Of a stretch of 64,000 nucleotides of DNA, positions 52,412-62,266 are shown piece after piece. The notes beneath the pieces were generated by a model. The model worked only from the letters and a program-made list of their open reading frames with translations. It was not told where the DNA came from and did no database searches. Position numbers and translations under genes: made by a program. The number at the start of each line of letters is the position of its first letter. Position 1 is the stretch's first letter. Location: assembly GCA_019410105.1 (NCBI GenBank), contig DXTB01000001.1, forward strand, positions 62,001-126,000, written 5' to 3'. Source of the DNA: Clostridiales bacterium. GTDB lineage: Bacteria; Bacillota_A; Clostridia; Oscillospirales; Oscillospiraceae.

Positions 52412-53686
52412 ATGTCAAATTGTGCCATCGTGGGAATCAACTGGGGAGACGAGGGCAAGGGCCGCATGGTAGACCTGGTGACCGCGGACTACGACGTGGT
52501 GGTCCGCTATCAGGGCGGCGGCAACGCCGGCCATACCGTGGTGAACGAGTTCGGCAAGTTTGCCCTGCACCTGCTGCCCTCCGGCATCTTCCGCAAGGGT
52601 GTGGTGAACATCCTGGGCAACGGCGTGGCTCTGGATTGCGAGAGCCTGTGGACCGAGATGTCCGACGTCATGGACCAGGGCGTGGCCATCACGCCGGAGA
52701 ACCTGAAAATCAGCGACCGGGCGTCCCTGCTGCTGCCCTGGCACCGGGACCTGGACTCCCTGGAGGAGGCCCGCCTGGCGGACAAGAAGTACGGCTCCAC
52801 CAAGCAGGGCATCGCCCCGTTCTATTCGGACAAGTACCAGAAGAAGACCATCATGGCCGGCGAGCTGCTGTACCCGGAAAAGCTCTGGGACCATCTGGCG
52901 GGCATTCTGGAGTGGAAGAACCTGACGCTGGAGCGGGTCTACGGCGCCAAGCCCTACACCATGGATGACCTGAAGGCATGGGTGACGGAGTTTGGCGAGA
53001 AGATCAAGCCCTTCATCTGCGACACCGGCGCCTTCCTGCGCCAGGCCCAGGCCGAGGGCAAGCACATCCTGTTTGAGGCCCAGCTGGGCTCCCTGCGGGA
53101 TCTGGACTACGGCATTTACCCCTACACCACCTCCTCCAACCCCATTGCGGCGTATGCCCCTGTGGGCTCCGGCCTGCCCACCGCCAAGCTGGACAAGATC
53201 ATCGGTGTGGTGAAGGCATACTCCTCCTGCGTGGGAGAGGGCCCCTTCACCTGCGAGTGGTTCGGTGAAGAGGCGGAGAAGCTGCGGGAGGCCGGCGGTG
53301 AGTACGGCGTCAAGACCGGCCGGCCCCGCCGGGTGGGTCCCATCGACATCGTGGCCACCCGCTATGGCATCCAGTGCCAGGGAGCCACGGACATCGCCCT
53401 GACCAAGCTGGATGTGCTCAGCTACATGGATGAGATCCCCATCTGCGCCCGATATGAGCTGAACGGGCAGGAGACCGACGCGTTCCCCTTCCCCGCCGTG
53501 CTGCCGGACGCCAAGCCCGTCATGACCGCCATGCCCGGCTGGAAGTGCGACATCTCCGGCGTCCGGAAGTGGGAGGACCTGCCGGAGGCGGCCCGGAACT
53601 ATGTGGAATACGTGGAGCGGGAGATCGGCTGCCATATCACCTATGTGTCTGTGGGACCGGAAAGAGATTCCATCATCATTCGGTGA
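52412..53686 (+). CDS. purA: Adenylosuccinate synthetase
   Basis: PurA converts IMP and aspartate to adenylosuccinate with GTP. The 424-residue protein has the N-terminal loop GINWGDEGKGRMVD (catalytic Asp and P-loop), YQGGGNAGHTVV with the catalytic His, the switch region and the GTP-binding KLDVLSYMDEIP near residue 330. The usual GxQWGDEGKG is GINWGDEGKG here. GGGAGG precedes the ATG. Clustered with purB. Confidence 0.96.
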   Translation: MSNCAIVGINWGDEGKGRMVDLVTADYDVVVRYQGGGNAGHTVVNEFGKFALHLLPSGIFRKGVVNILGNGVALDCESLWTEMSDVMDQGVAITPENLKISDRASLLLPWHRDLDSLEEARLADKKYGSTKQGIAPFYSDKYQKKTIMAGELLYPEKLWDHLAGILEWKNLTLERVYGAKPYTMDDLKAWVTEFGEKIKPFICDTGAFLRQAQAEGKHILFEAQLGSLRDLDYGIYPYTTSSNPIAAYAPVGSGLPTAKLDKIIGVVKAYSSCVGEGPFTCEWFGEEAEKLREAGGEYGVKTGRPRRVGPIDIVATRYGIQCQGATDIALTKLDVLSYMDEIPICARYELNGQETDAFPFPAVLPDAKPVMTAMPGWKCDISGVRKWEDLPEAARNYVEYVEREIGCHITYVSVGPERDSIIIR

Positions 53687-53698
53687 GGAGGAAATCCG

Positions 53699-53887
53699 AT
53701 GCTGTTTGCCGTATTCGGGTGGATCGCGTTGGCAGGTGCCCTCTGCTGGCCGTTTCTCCTTTACCGGATCATTTCAAAAGCATCGAAGGATCGTTCCGCG
53801 GGTGTCGAGTGTTTCCTGTTGGCCCTGTTCAGCCTGGATTTTTGTCTCTGGCTGCTCACAGTCTTTAACACGCTTCCCACTTCATAA
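53699..53887 (+). CDS. Small two-helix membrane protein between purA and purB
   Basis: A 62-residue protein with two hydrophobic helices (LFAVFGWIALAGALCWPFLLY and ECFLLALFSLDFCLWLLTVF) joined by a basic loop RIISKASKDRS. GAGGAGGAAA precedes the ATG 12 bases after purA, so it is co-transcribed. I recognise no family; its role in purine metabolism, if any, is unknown. Confidence 0.7.
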   Translation: MLFAVFGWIALAGALCWPFLLYRIISKASKDRSAGVECFLLALFSLDFCLWLLTVFNTLPTS

Positions 53888-53921
53888 TGCTTCGCCTCCG
53901 GCGAAACAGACTGCACCCTCT

Positions 53922-53945
53922 GGAGGCACCCGTTGCGGTGCCTCC
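53922..53945 (+). repeat. Intercistronic hairpin before purB
   Basis: GGAGGCACC pairs with GGTGCCTCC (53922-53930 with 53937-53945), without a strong T-run; attenuation or mRNA processing rather than full termination. Confidence 0.55.
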
Positions 53946-53978
53946 TAAACTTTGAAACAAAAGAAAGGTGGCCCACTT

Positions 53979-55397
53979 ATGCCCAAAGATCGTTACGAAT
54001 CCCCTCTGGCGTCCCGATACGCCTCTGATTTTATGCTGTGTCTGTTTTCTCCGGACACGCGTTTCCAGACCTGGCGGCGTCTGTGGGTGGCCCTGGCCCG
54101 GGCAGAGCACAATCTGGGCCTGCCCGTCACCGCGGAGCAGGTGGCGGAGCTGGAGGCCCACATCACCGACATCGACTATGAGACGGCTTCGGCGCGGGAG
54201 AAGGAGGTCCGTCACGACGTGATGGCCCACGTCTACACCTACGGCAAGGCGGCCCCCTCCGCCGCGGGGATCATCCACCTGGGGGCCACCAGCTGCTATG
54301 TCACCGACAACGCGGATCTCATCATCTACCGGGAGGGCCTGCGGTATCTCCGGGGAGAGCTGCTGGCTGTGGTGGCGAACCTCAGTAAATTTGCAGAGCA
54401 ATACAAGGCCACCCCCACCCTGGGCTATACCCACTATCAGCCCGCCCAGCTGGTGACGGTGGGCAAGCGGGCCACCCTCTGGATGCAGGACCTGCTCTCC
54501 GACCTGGAGGAGCTGGACTTCGTCCTGGACCACATGAAGTTCCTGGGCTGCCGGGGCACCACCGGCACAGAGGCCAGCTTTATGGACCTGTTCGATGGAG
54601 ACGGCGCCAAGATTGACGAGATGAACCGGCAGATCGCCGCAGAATTCGGCTTTGAGCAGTGTTATGCCGTCTGTGGCCAGACCTATCCCAGAAAGGCGGA
54701 CAGCCGCATCCTGAACTGCCTCTCCGCCATTGCCCAGAGCTGCTACCGCATGGCCAACGACATCCGCCTTCTCCAGCACGACCGGCAGGTGGAGGAGCCC
54801 TTTGAGAAGAACCAGATCGGCTCCTCCGCCATGGCCTACAAGCGCAATCCCATGCGGTCCGAGCGGATCTGCTCTCTCAGCCGCTACCTGATGGCGGACG
54901 CCATGAACGCCCCCATGACCGCCTCCGTCCAGTGGCTGGAGCGGACCCTGGACGACTCCGCCAACCGCCGTATCTCCATGCCGGAGGGCTTCCTCTGCGC
55001 CGACGCCATCCTGCGTCTCAGTCAGAACGTCACCGACGGGCTCCACGTCAACGAGAAGATCGTGGACCGGACCTGCCGGGAGTACCTGCCCTTCATTGCT
55101 ACGGAGAACCTGATGATGGAGGGCGTCAAGCGGGGCGGCGACCGGCAGGCGCTCCACGAGATCATCCGCACCTGCTCCATGGCCGCCACCGCCCGGATGA
55201 AGGAGGGGGAGCCCTGCGACCTGCTCTCCCGCCTGGCGGCGGAGCCTGCCTTCGGCATGACCGAGGCGGAGATGGAGGCCGTGCTGGACCCGAAGCTGTA
55301 CATCGGCCGCTGTCCGGAGCAGGTGGACGCCTTCCTGGCCCAGGTGAGGCCCCTGCTCACCGGCGCCAGCCGGGAAGTCCCGGAGATCAGTCTCTGA
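53979..55397 (+). CDS. purB: Adenylosuccinate lyase
   Basis: PurB splits SAICAR and adenylosuccinate, releasing fumarate. The 472-residue fumarase/aspartase-fold protein shows YESPLASRYAS, the RHDVMAHVY block, HLGATSCYVTDNAD, TLGYTHYQPAQ with catalytic His and the signature loop GSSAMAYKRNPMRSE with the catalytic Ser. AAGGTGG precedes the ATG at 53979. Second enzyme of the AMP branch beside purA. Confidence 0.96.
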   Translation: MPKDRYESPLASRYASDFMLCLFSPDTRFQTWRRLWVALARAEHNLGLPVTAEQVAELEAHITDIDYETASAREKEVRHDVMAHVYTYGKAAPSAAGIIHLGATSCYVTDNADLIIYREGLRYLRGELLAVVANLSKFAEQYKATPTLGYTHYQPAQLVTVGKRATLWMQDLLSDLEELDFVLDHMKFLGCRGTTGTEASFMDLFDGDGAKIDEMNRQIAAEFGFEQCYAVCGQTYPRKADSRILNCLSAIAQSCYRMANDIRLLQHDRQVEEPFEKNQIGSSAMAYKRNPMRSERICSLSRYLMADAMNAPMTASVQWLERTLDDSANRRISMPEGFLCADAILRLSQNVTDGLHVNEKIVDRTCREYLPFIATENLMMEGVKRGGDRQALHEIIRTCSMAATARMKEGEPCDLLSRLAAEPAFGMTEAEMEAVLDPKLYIGRCPEQVDAFLAQVRPLLTGASREVPEISL

Positions 55398-55411
55398 CCG
55401 TTTCATACCGT

Positions 55412-55454
55412 CCGGGCGCCCTGCCCGCCGTGACTGCGGCGGGAGGGGCGCCGG
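55412..55454 (+). terminator. GC-rich hairpin after purB
   Basis: An interrupted stem (55412-55430 with 55437-55454) using CCCGCCG/CGGCGGG and GGCGCC/GGCGCC. Followed a few bases later by CTTTTC, a weak T tail. Confidence 0.6.
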
Positions 55455-55547
55455 AACGCTTTTCAGGCGGAACCCCTTCGGCTGTCCCGGAGCGGAGGAG
55501 CCGGGAAGGCTGCCGGAAATGGAATGCCGATTTTGTGGGTTTTGACG

Positions 55548-55888
55548 TTGACAGTGCGCTGCTGGCGGTGATACACTGCTACCATCGCTTTCGAGATCAA
55601 GGCCAAATCCAACCATCAGAAGGCATTGATGGAGAAAAGGATCGTGGAAATTCCGGTTCAGTGAGCGAGGGGCAGTGGGAAGCCCGTACAAAGAGTCCGC
55701 GGGAAGAAGACTCTGCAGCTGCATTCCGAACGCGGATCTCCGCTAGTAAGTGCGACGAGTTGTGATCGTTATCTCACACGGGCTTGTTGGAGCTTTGAAA
55801 GGGATCCCATCATGGGAGCAAATTAGGTGGTGCCGCGGATCGCAGCTATTCATCCTAAGATTTTAGGAGAAAGCTGCGTTCTTTGTTA
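55548..55888 (+). promoter_or_regulatory. T-box riboswitch with its promoter and terminator
   Basis: Promoter TTGACA (55548-55553), 18 bp, TACACT (55572-55577). Stem I elements follow (CAGTGAGCG bulge region, GGCAGTGGGAAGCC distal loop, GGGAAGAAGACTCTGCAGC specifier side). The T-box AGGTGGTGCCGCGG lies at 55825-55838 and the terminator CGCAGCT..AGCTGCG with T-rich tail at 55841-55887. The specifier codon is ambiguous by eye (GAA, AAG or GAC in the GAAGAAGAC stretch). No intact amino-acid gene follows. Confidence 0.88.
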
Positions 55889-55982
55889 TACGCTCCATAG
55901 CAAAGAGTGCTCTGCGCCAGTACCCTGCCCTTTGGGCAGTCGGCGGCTGATGCGCAAATTCATCCGGGAGGCGCTTCTGCCC

Positions 55983-56260
55983 ATGTGCGGGACCATCGTT
56001 TTTTCAAAAGACCTGTACCAAGGAGGAGCTGCTGCCCCTCTTCGGCCGGACCCGGTCCCGCGGGCCGGACGTATTTTGACTTTGAGACGCTGCGGAGGAA
56101 GGGCGGCCGTCGTCCACCCTTTACCAAGGTGAGCCTGCTGGACCGGGAGATCTTCGGGCAACACCATTCCGGCCGGAACTGGATGCTTCGGGACTTCCGG
56201 ATGCCCAACCGGTCCTGGGGGATGCGACGCGGACGGCCTCTGTGCCCGGGGCCCCTCCGA
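55983..56260 (+). pseudogene. Remnant of an asparagine-synthetase-like N-terminal glutaminase
   Basis: MCGTIVFSKDL (55983) resembles the class II amidotransferase start with catalytic Cys2. After a one-base shift the reading continues TKEELLPLFGRTRSRGPD, matching the SRGPD region, and after another shift FDFETL..FTKVSLLD, like the following strand of AsnB. No single frame is open across it and the rest of the enzyme is missing. It sits where a T-box-controlled gene should be. Confidence 0.55.
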
Positions 56261-56304
56261 TGACGGCGAGAGCGGCAAATGAGGCGGAAAATCCGCATTT
56301 CCTG

Positions 56305-56334
56305 TTGAGTTTTCCATATCTGATGTGATACGAT
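56305..56334 (+). promoter_or_regulatory. Probable glnN promoter
   Basis: TTGAGT (56305-56310), 18-bp spacer, TACGAT (56329-56334), 31 bases before the start codon. This suggests glnN does not depend on the T-box. Confidence 0.5.
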
Positions 56335-56364
56335 ACATTTTATAAATACAGGAGGATGAAACGC

Positions 56365-58452
<2,088 letters not shown>

Positions 58453-58459
58453 AGTGCGC

Positions 58460-58492
58460 AAGAGGGCCCCGGCCATCGGCCGGGGCCCTCTT
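58460..58492. terminator. Bidirectional terminator between glnN and lrgB
   Basis: AAGAGGGCCCCGGCC pairs with GGCCGGGGCCCTCTT (58460-58474 with 58478-58492). Confidence 0.8.
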
Positions 58493-58503
58493 GGATTCAT
58501 TTG

Positions 58504-59193
58504 TTACACCAGCACGTCGAAGAACAGCGCCAAAATAGTGGTGGCGAGGCCGCAGAGGCCGATGGCAAGGCCGCTCATGGCCCCCTCCGTCTCCCCCAGC
58601 TCCAGGGCGCGGGCGGTGCCCATGGCGTGGCTGCAGGCGCCGATGGCCAGCCCTGCCGCCACCGGATCCTTCACCCGGAAGAGGCGTGCCAGCGCGGGGG
58701 CGCACAGGTTGCCCAGGATGCCGGTGAAGATCACCGCCGCCACGGTGATGGAGACAATGCCGCCCTGCCCCTCCGCAATGGCGGTGGCGATGGGTGTGGT
58801 GACGGACTTGGGCAGGAGGGAGACGGTCAGTGTCCGGTCTAGGCCGAACAGGCGGCACAGGCCCCAGATGCTGAGGACCGAAGTCACCGCCCCGGCCGCG
58901 CATCCCGCCAGGATGGGCAGCAGGTTCTTTTTCAGCAGGTCGATCTGGGCGTAGATGGTTACTGCCAGGCAGACCGTGGCCGGCCCCAGAAAGAGGTTGA
59001 TGAGGCTGCCGCCGGCGTTGTACGCTGCATAGGGAATGTCAAACACCGCCAGCACCGCGATAATCATCATCACCGCCAGCACCAGGCCGTTGCAGATCAC
59101 AAGCCCGGTCCGCTTCTGGATTTTGCAGCCTGCCCAGTAAGCCAGGATCGTCAGCGTCACCCCGAAAAAGGGGGACTCCCACAGCGCGCTCAT
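58504..59193 (-). CDS. lrgB: LrgB/CidB-family membrane protein
   Basis: A 229-residue polytopic membrane protein. Signatures are YNAGGSLINLFLGPATVCLAVTIY, SLLPKSVTTPIATAIAE and the C-terminal ACSHAMGTARALELGETEGAMSGL. LrgAB homologues act as holin/antiholin-like proteins or, in Bacillus and streptococci, in pyruvate transport. Its ATG overlaps the stop of the lrgA-like gene (ATGA). Confidence 0.92.
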   Translation of the reverse strand: MSALWESPFFGVTLTILAYWAGCKIQKRTGLVICNGLVLAVMMIIAVLAVFDIPYAAYNAGGSLINLFLGPATVCLAVTIYAQIDLLKKNLLPILAGCAAGAVTSVLSIWGLCRLFGLDRTLTVSLLPKSVTTPIATAIAEGQGGIVSITVAAVIFTGILGNLCAPALARLFRVKDPVAAGLAIGACSHAMGTARALELGETEGAMSGLAIGLCGLATTILALFFDVLV

Positions 59194-59552
59194 CTCCGCT
59201 TCCCCCTCTCCAGCAGGCGGCAGGTGAGCCGCACCGCTCCCACTGTAGCGGCAAAGGTGGCAATCAGCGAGACCGCGCAGACGACCACCAGGGCAAGCAG
59301 GTTCTCCCGCAGCACATCTGCATAGTTGATGATGCTAACACTGGCCGGGATGAAGAAGAAGGGGAGATTCCCCAGCAGATAGTCCGACTTCTCCCGGATG
59401 TGTTCTGTCTTGATGACGCGTGCCAGCAGCAGCGCCAGAAGCAGCAGCATCCCGATGATGCTGGCAGGCAGGGTGAAGGGCAGCACCCGCTCAATACAGG
59501 TGCTGATCCAGCAGATGCCGAAGATGATGCCGATCTGCGTTAGAAGTTTCAA
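59190..59552 (-). CDS. lrgA: LrgA/CidA-family holin-like protein
   Basis: A 120-residue membrane protein with four hydrophobic helices (IGIIFGICWISTCIE, IIGMLLLLALLLA, the NLPFFFIPASVSIINY segment and LVVVCAVSLIATF). I prefer a TTG start at 59552, giving MKLLTQIGII as in CidA proteins, because GGGAGAGG lies upstream; an in-frame GTG at 59606 would add 18 residues but has no binding site. Co-translated with lrgB. Confidence 0.85.
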   Translation of the reverse strand: MKLLTQIGIIFGICWISTCIERVLPFTLPASIIGMLLLLALLLARVIKTEHIREKSDYLLGNLPFFFIPASVSIINYADVLRENLLALVVVCAVSLIATFAATVGAVRLTCRLLERGKRR

Positions 59553-59715
59553 AGTGAACCGCCTCTCCCGGCGGTCCCCCGCCGCGTTACTCTGCGCCGT
59601 ATTCACACAAGGGCGCGGATTCTTTTCAACTTTTTTATTCTACGGAGACGGCCGGGGAATGTCAAATCCTTCCGGCTCCTTTTTCTGCCGCCGCCGCAAA
59701 ATTCGGCAAAACAGT

Positions 59716-59748
59716 ACAAGGCCCCGCCGGGAAAGAGCGGGACCTTGT
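59716..59748 (-). terminator. Terminator of the CoA-transferase gene
   Basis: ACAAGGCCCCGC pairs with GCGGGACCTTGT (59716-59727 with 59737-59748, one mismatch); the minus strand continues ACTGTTTTGCC. The 163 bases from here to lrgA hold no gene. Confidence 0.7.
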
Positions 59749-59784
59749 CCAGGTCATCCAAGCATCCACAGGAGGCCGGGGGAC

Positions 59785-61137
59785 TCAGAGGGGCATTTGC
59801 CGCTCCAGCTCCCGGCGGAAGTCCGGGTGGGCGATGGCAATCAGCGCCCGGGCCCGCTCCACGGTGCTCTTGTATTTCAGATCCGCCACGCCGTACTCCG
59901 TCACCACATACTGGACGCAGGTGCGGGGGGTGGTCACCACGCTGCCGGGGGCCAGCTGCGGCACGATTTTGGAGTGGAGGACCCCCGCCTTGTCCCGGTA
60001 GCTGGACCGGAGGGCCAGGATGCTCTTTCCGCCCTTGGACCACTGGGAGCCTACCACCCACTCCAGCTGTCCGCCGGTGCCGGAGTACTGCCGGGGGCCG
60101 ATACTCTCGGCATTCACCTGGCCGGTGAGGTCGATCTCCATGGCGTTGTTGATGGAGACCACATGGTCGTTCCGGGCGATGTTCCGGGCATCGTTCACCC
60201 AGTCGATCTCCTTCTGGCAGAAGGCGGGATTCTCATGGGCGAAGGCCCACAGCTCCGGCCCGCCCACCATGTTGGCGTATACGCTCCGCCCCGGGCAGGT
60301 CTGTTTGCGGCTGTTGTTCACCACGCCCCGGCGCATCAGCTCCATGACGCCGGTGCTCAGGATCTCTGTGTGGACGCCCAGATCCCGCTTTCCCGCATGG
60401 GCCAGACACTCGCCCACAGTATTGGCCAGCCCTCCCAGTCCCAGCTGGATGCAGGCGCCGTCTGGCACCAGATCCGCGATGTAGCCCGCGATGCGGCTGT
60501 CCGTCTCGTTTCCCGCCGCGATGGGCGTCTCTACCAGAGGACGGCTGGATTCGATGATCCCGTCCACCTCTGATACATGGATGCGGGTGTGGGCCTCCCC
60601 ATCACTGGGAATATTGGGCATTCGGGGGTTCACCTCCGCCAGCACCAGCTCGCACTGCTCCAGCACCTTCCGGCTCAGGGCCGTGCCCCACAGGGAGCGG
60701 CTCATCCACCCGTTCTCATCCGGGAGCGAGCAGGTCAGCGCCGCCACCCGGGGGCGCCGGGCCAGGAGCCACGCGGGCGTCTGACTCAGGTTGGAGGGGG
60801 CGTAATGGACGTTGCCCATGGGCTCCAGGCCCCGCTCCACGCCGTAAAAGTTGGAGTCATAAGTCACCTGTCCGGCCAGCTCCGGCGTCAGCAGCCGGGT
60901 CCCGGCGGGGATGAAGTGCCCGTAGATGGCGATATGGCCGCCGGTCTCCAGCAGGCGCTCCGCCAGCGCCCCGTCCAGCTCCCAGGGCCAGTTGGACATG
61001 GCGGCGAAGGCCGCCGTGTCCCCGTCCCGGATCAGCTCCGCCGCCTCCCGGGCGGTCATCTGCAGGGCCTGATACTGGGTCTGCCAGTTGCCCGCTCCCG
61101 CGCAGCGTCCCCGGCGGATGGGTGTCAGTTCTGTCAT
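59785..61137 (-). CDS. Acetyl-CoA hydrolase/transferase family CoA-transferase (butyryl- or 4-hydroxybutyryl-type)
   Basis: A 450-residue family I CoA-transferase. GHFIPAG at the N-terminal domain, SDGEAHTRIHVSEVD, GLGGLANTVGECL, the catalytic glutamate in GVHTEILSTGVMEL near residue 250, and the C-terminal TEYGVADLKYKST block match 4-hydroxybutyrate CoA-transferase and butyryl-CoA:acetate CoA-transferase. It could therefore release butyrate while forming acetyl-CoA, but propionate or hydroxybutyrate are alternatives. The ATG at 61137 has AGGAG at seven bases. Confidence 0.87.
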   Translation of the reverse strand: MTELTPIRRGRCAGAGNWQTQYQALQMTAREAAELIRDGDTAAFAAMSNWPWELDGALAERLLETGGHIAIYGHFIPAGTRLLTPELAGQVTYDSNFYGVERGLEPMGNVHYAPSNLSQTPAWLLARRPRVAALTCSLPDENGWMSRSLWGTALSRKVLEQCELVLAEVNPRMPNIPSDGEAHTRIHVSEVDGIIESSRPLVETPIAAGNETDSRIAGYIADLVPDGACIQLGLGGLANTVGECLAHAGKRDLGVHTEILSTGVMELMRRGVVNNSRKQTCPGRSVYANMVGGPELWAFAHENPAFCQKEIDWVNDARNIARNDHVVSINNAMEIDLTGQVNAESIGPRQYSGTGGQLEWVVGSQWSKGGKSILALRSSYRDKAGVLHSKIVPQLAPGSVVTTPRTCVQYVVTEYGVADLKYKSTVERARALIAIAHPDFRRELERQMPL

Positions 61138-61375
61138 CGTCATTCTCCTTTGCCGCGCCCCTCTGCGGGGCGGTGTCTCCGGCGGTTTGTACAGCCCGCC
61201 GTGGGGGCCGCGGCCGCCGGTTCCCTTTCCCGTCTATTGTACCGCACATTCCGCTTCCGCACAATCCTCTTTTCCGCGGACGAGTTAATAGAAATTTTGT
61301 TTTTTTCTGCTTGCGCCCGGCCGCTTCGCCGTGCTATACTGGCGTTGTTCTTGATTTTTTCCATGGAGGTGCATC
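61138..61375 (+). promoter_or_regulatory. Divergent intergenic region with promoter for the phospholipase C-like gene
   Basis: TTGCGC (61311-61316), 18-bp spacer, TATACT (61335-61340), 36 bases before the TTG start. The AT-rich stretch 61281-61310 would also suit the leftward CoA-transferase promoter. No gene is seen. Confidence 0.5.
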
Positions 61376-61936
61376 TTGCAGAAACGCAGTCACAAACTGC
61401 TGGCCGCCACCCTGCTGGAGAATACCCAGGGATTTCAGGCCAGACGATTCGAGCTCGCCTTCCTGTTCGGCTCCTTTCAGCCGGACTGCAACCCCCTGAC
61501 CTATTTGAAGGGCTCCCTGCGGGCCTATAAGTTCCGGGGGCATAACTACTCCAACTCCCAGCACTACATCTACTCCCGCATCTCCCGGCTCCAGCGCCGC
61601 CAGCGCTGGACCATCTGGCAGTATTACACCCTGGGCAAACTGACCCACTATCTGGCGGATGCGTTCACCTATCCCCATAACGAGAATTATCCCGACAGTA
61701 TGCTCTGCCACCACCAGTATGAGACGGACCTGCGGGCCTATCTGGAGGAGTATCTGGCCACCCGCGCCCTTCGTCGGGAGAAGTTCCGTCAGGACGTGGC
61801 GGACGCCCTTCAGGAGCTGCACCGGCAGTACATGGCCGGCGTGGCCGATATGCGCAAGGATGTGCAGTTCATCCTGAAGGCCACCTCCCTGCTGATGGCC
61901 GGCTGCCTGCCTGCCAGCGCCGCAGCGGCTGTCTGA
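61376..61936 (+). CDS. Zinc-dependent phospholipase C-family protein
   Basis: A 186-residue protein of the bacterial zinc-dependent phospholipase C superfamily. Histidines expected to bind zinc occur in FRGHNYSNSQHYIY, GKLTHYLADAFTYPHNENY and MLCHHQYETDLRAYLEEYL. It lacks a signal peptide and begins at TTG after GGAGGTG. Clostridial homologues of this short, cytosolic form are annotated by fold only; substrate unknown. Confidence 0.82.
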   Translation: MQKRSHKLLAATLLENTQGFQARRFELAFLFGSFQPDCNPLTYLKGSLRAYKFRGHNYSNSQHYIYSRISRLQRRQRWTIWQYYTLGKLTHYLADAFTYPHNENYPDSMLCHHQYETDLRAYLEEYLATRALRREKFRQDVADALQELHRQYMAGVADMRKDVQFILKATSLLMAGCLPASAAAAV

Positions 61937-62066
61937 ACCCTGTTTTGGGAAAAGCGCACAGCAGCGGTTTCCCTTTCGGCGCATTCTTTGGAATCATTGT
62001 CAATTTCCATTTGCTTTTTCTGGTGTTATCCTGAAACTATCAAAGGACTCGGAAAGGAACCCAGTC

Positions 62067-62171
62067 ATGACCAACATCACCCGTTCTGCCGAATACCGTT
62101 ACTTTAGCTTTACCTATTTTTATGGTAAGGCTTATTTCGGTTTGGCTGAAAATGTGTGTGATCGTGTCTGA
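62067..62171 (+). CDS. Aromatic-rich leader peptide of the aroF-tyrA operon
   Basis: A 34-codon ORF preceded by GGAAAGGAA. Residues 10-24 contain five Tyr and four Phe (EYRYFSFTYFYGKAYF), after which it ends GLAENVCDRV. It lies 95 bases before aroF and immediately before an intrinsic terminator, the arrangement of ribosome-mediated attenuation controlled by charged tRNA-Tyr and tRNA-Phe. Confidence 0.88.
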   Translation: MTNITRSAEYRYFSFTYFYGKAYFGLAENVCDRV

Positions 62172-62232
62172 CGCCAGGAAAAGGCTATCAGTGCATGACG
62201 ACCCGCAGCCGAACCGGCTGCGGGTCTTTTTT
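62138..62232 (+). promoter_or_regulatory. Attenuator: antiterminator segment and terminator of aroF
   Basis: Terminator: GACCCGCAGCC (62200-62210) with GGCTGCGGGTC (62216-62226) and seven T. Competing pairing: CGGTTTGGCTG (62138-62148, inside the leader ORF just after the last aromatic codon) with CAGCCGAACCG (62206-62216), 11 bp with one G-U. A ribosome stalled on Tyr/Phe codons would free the first segment and prevent termination. Confidence 0.8.
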
Positions 62233-62266
62233 GTACCAGCCCCATCATTTTTAGGAGGAATACAGT

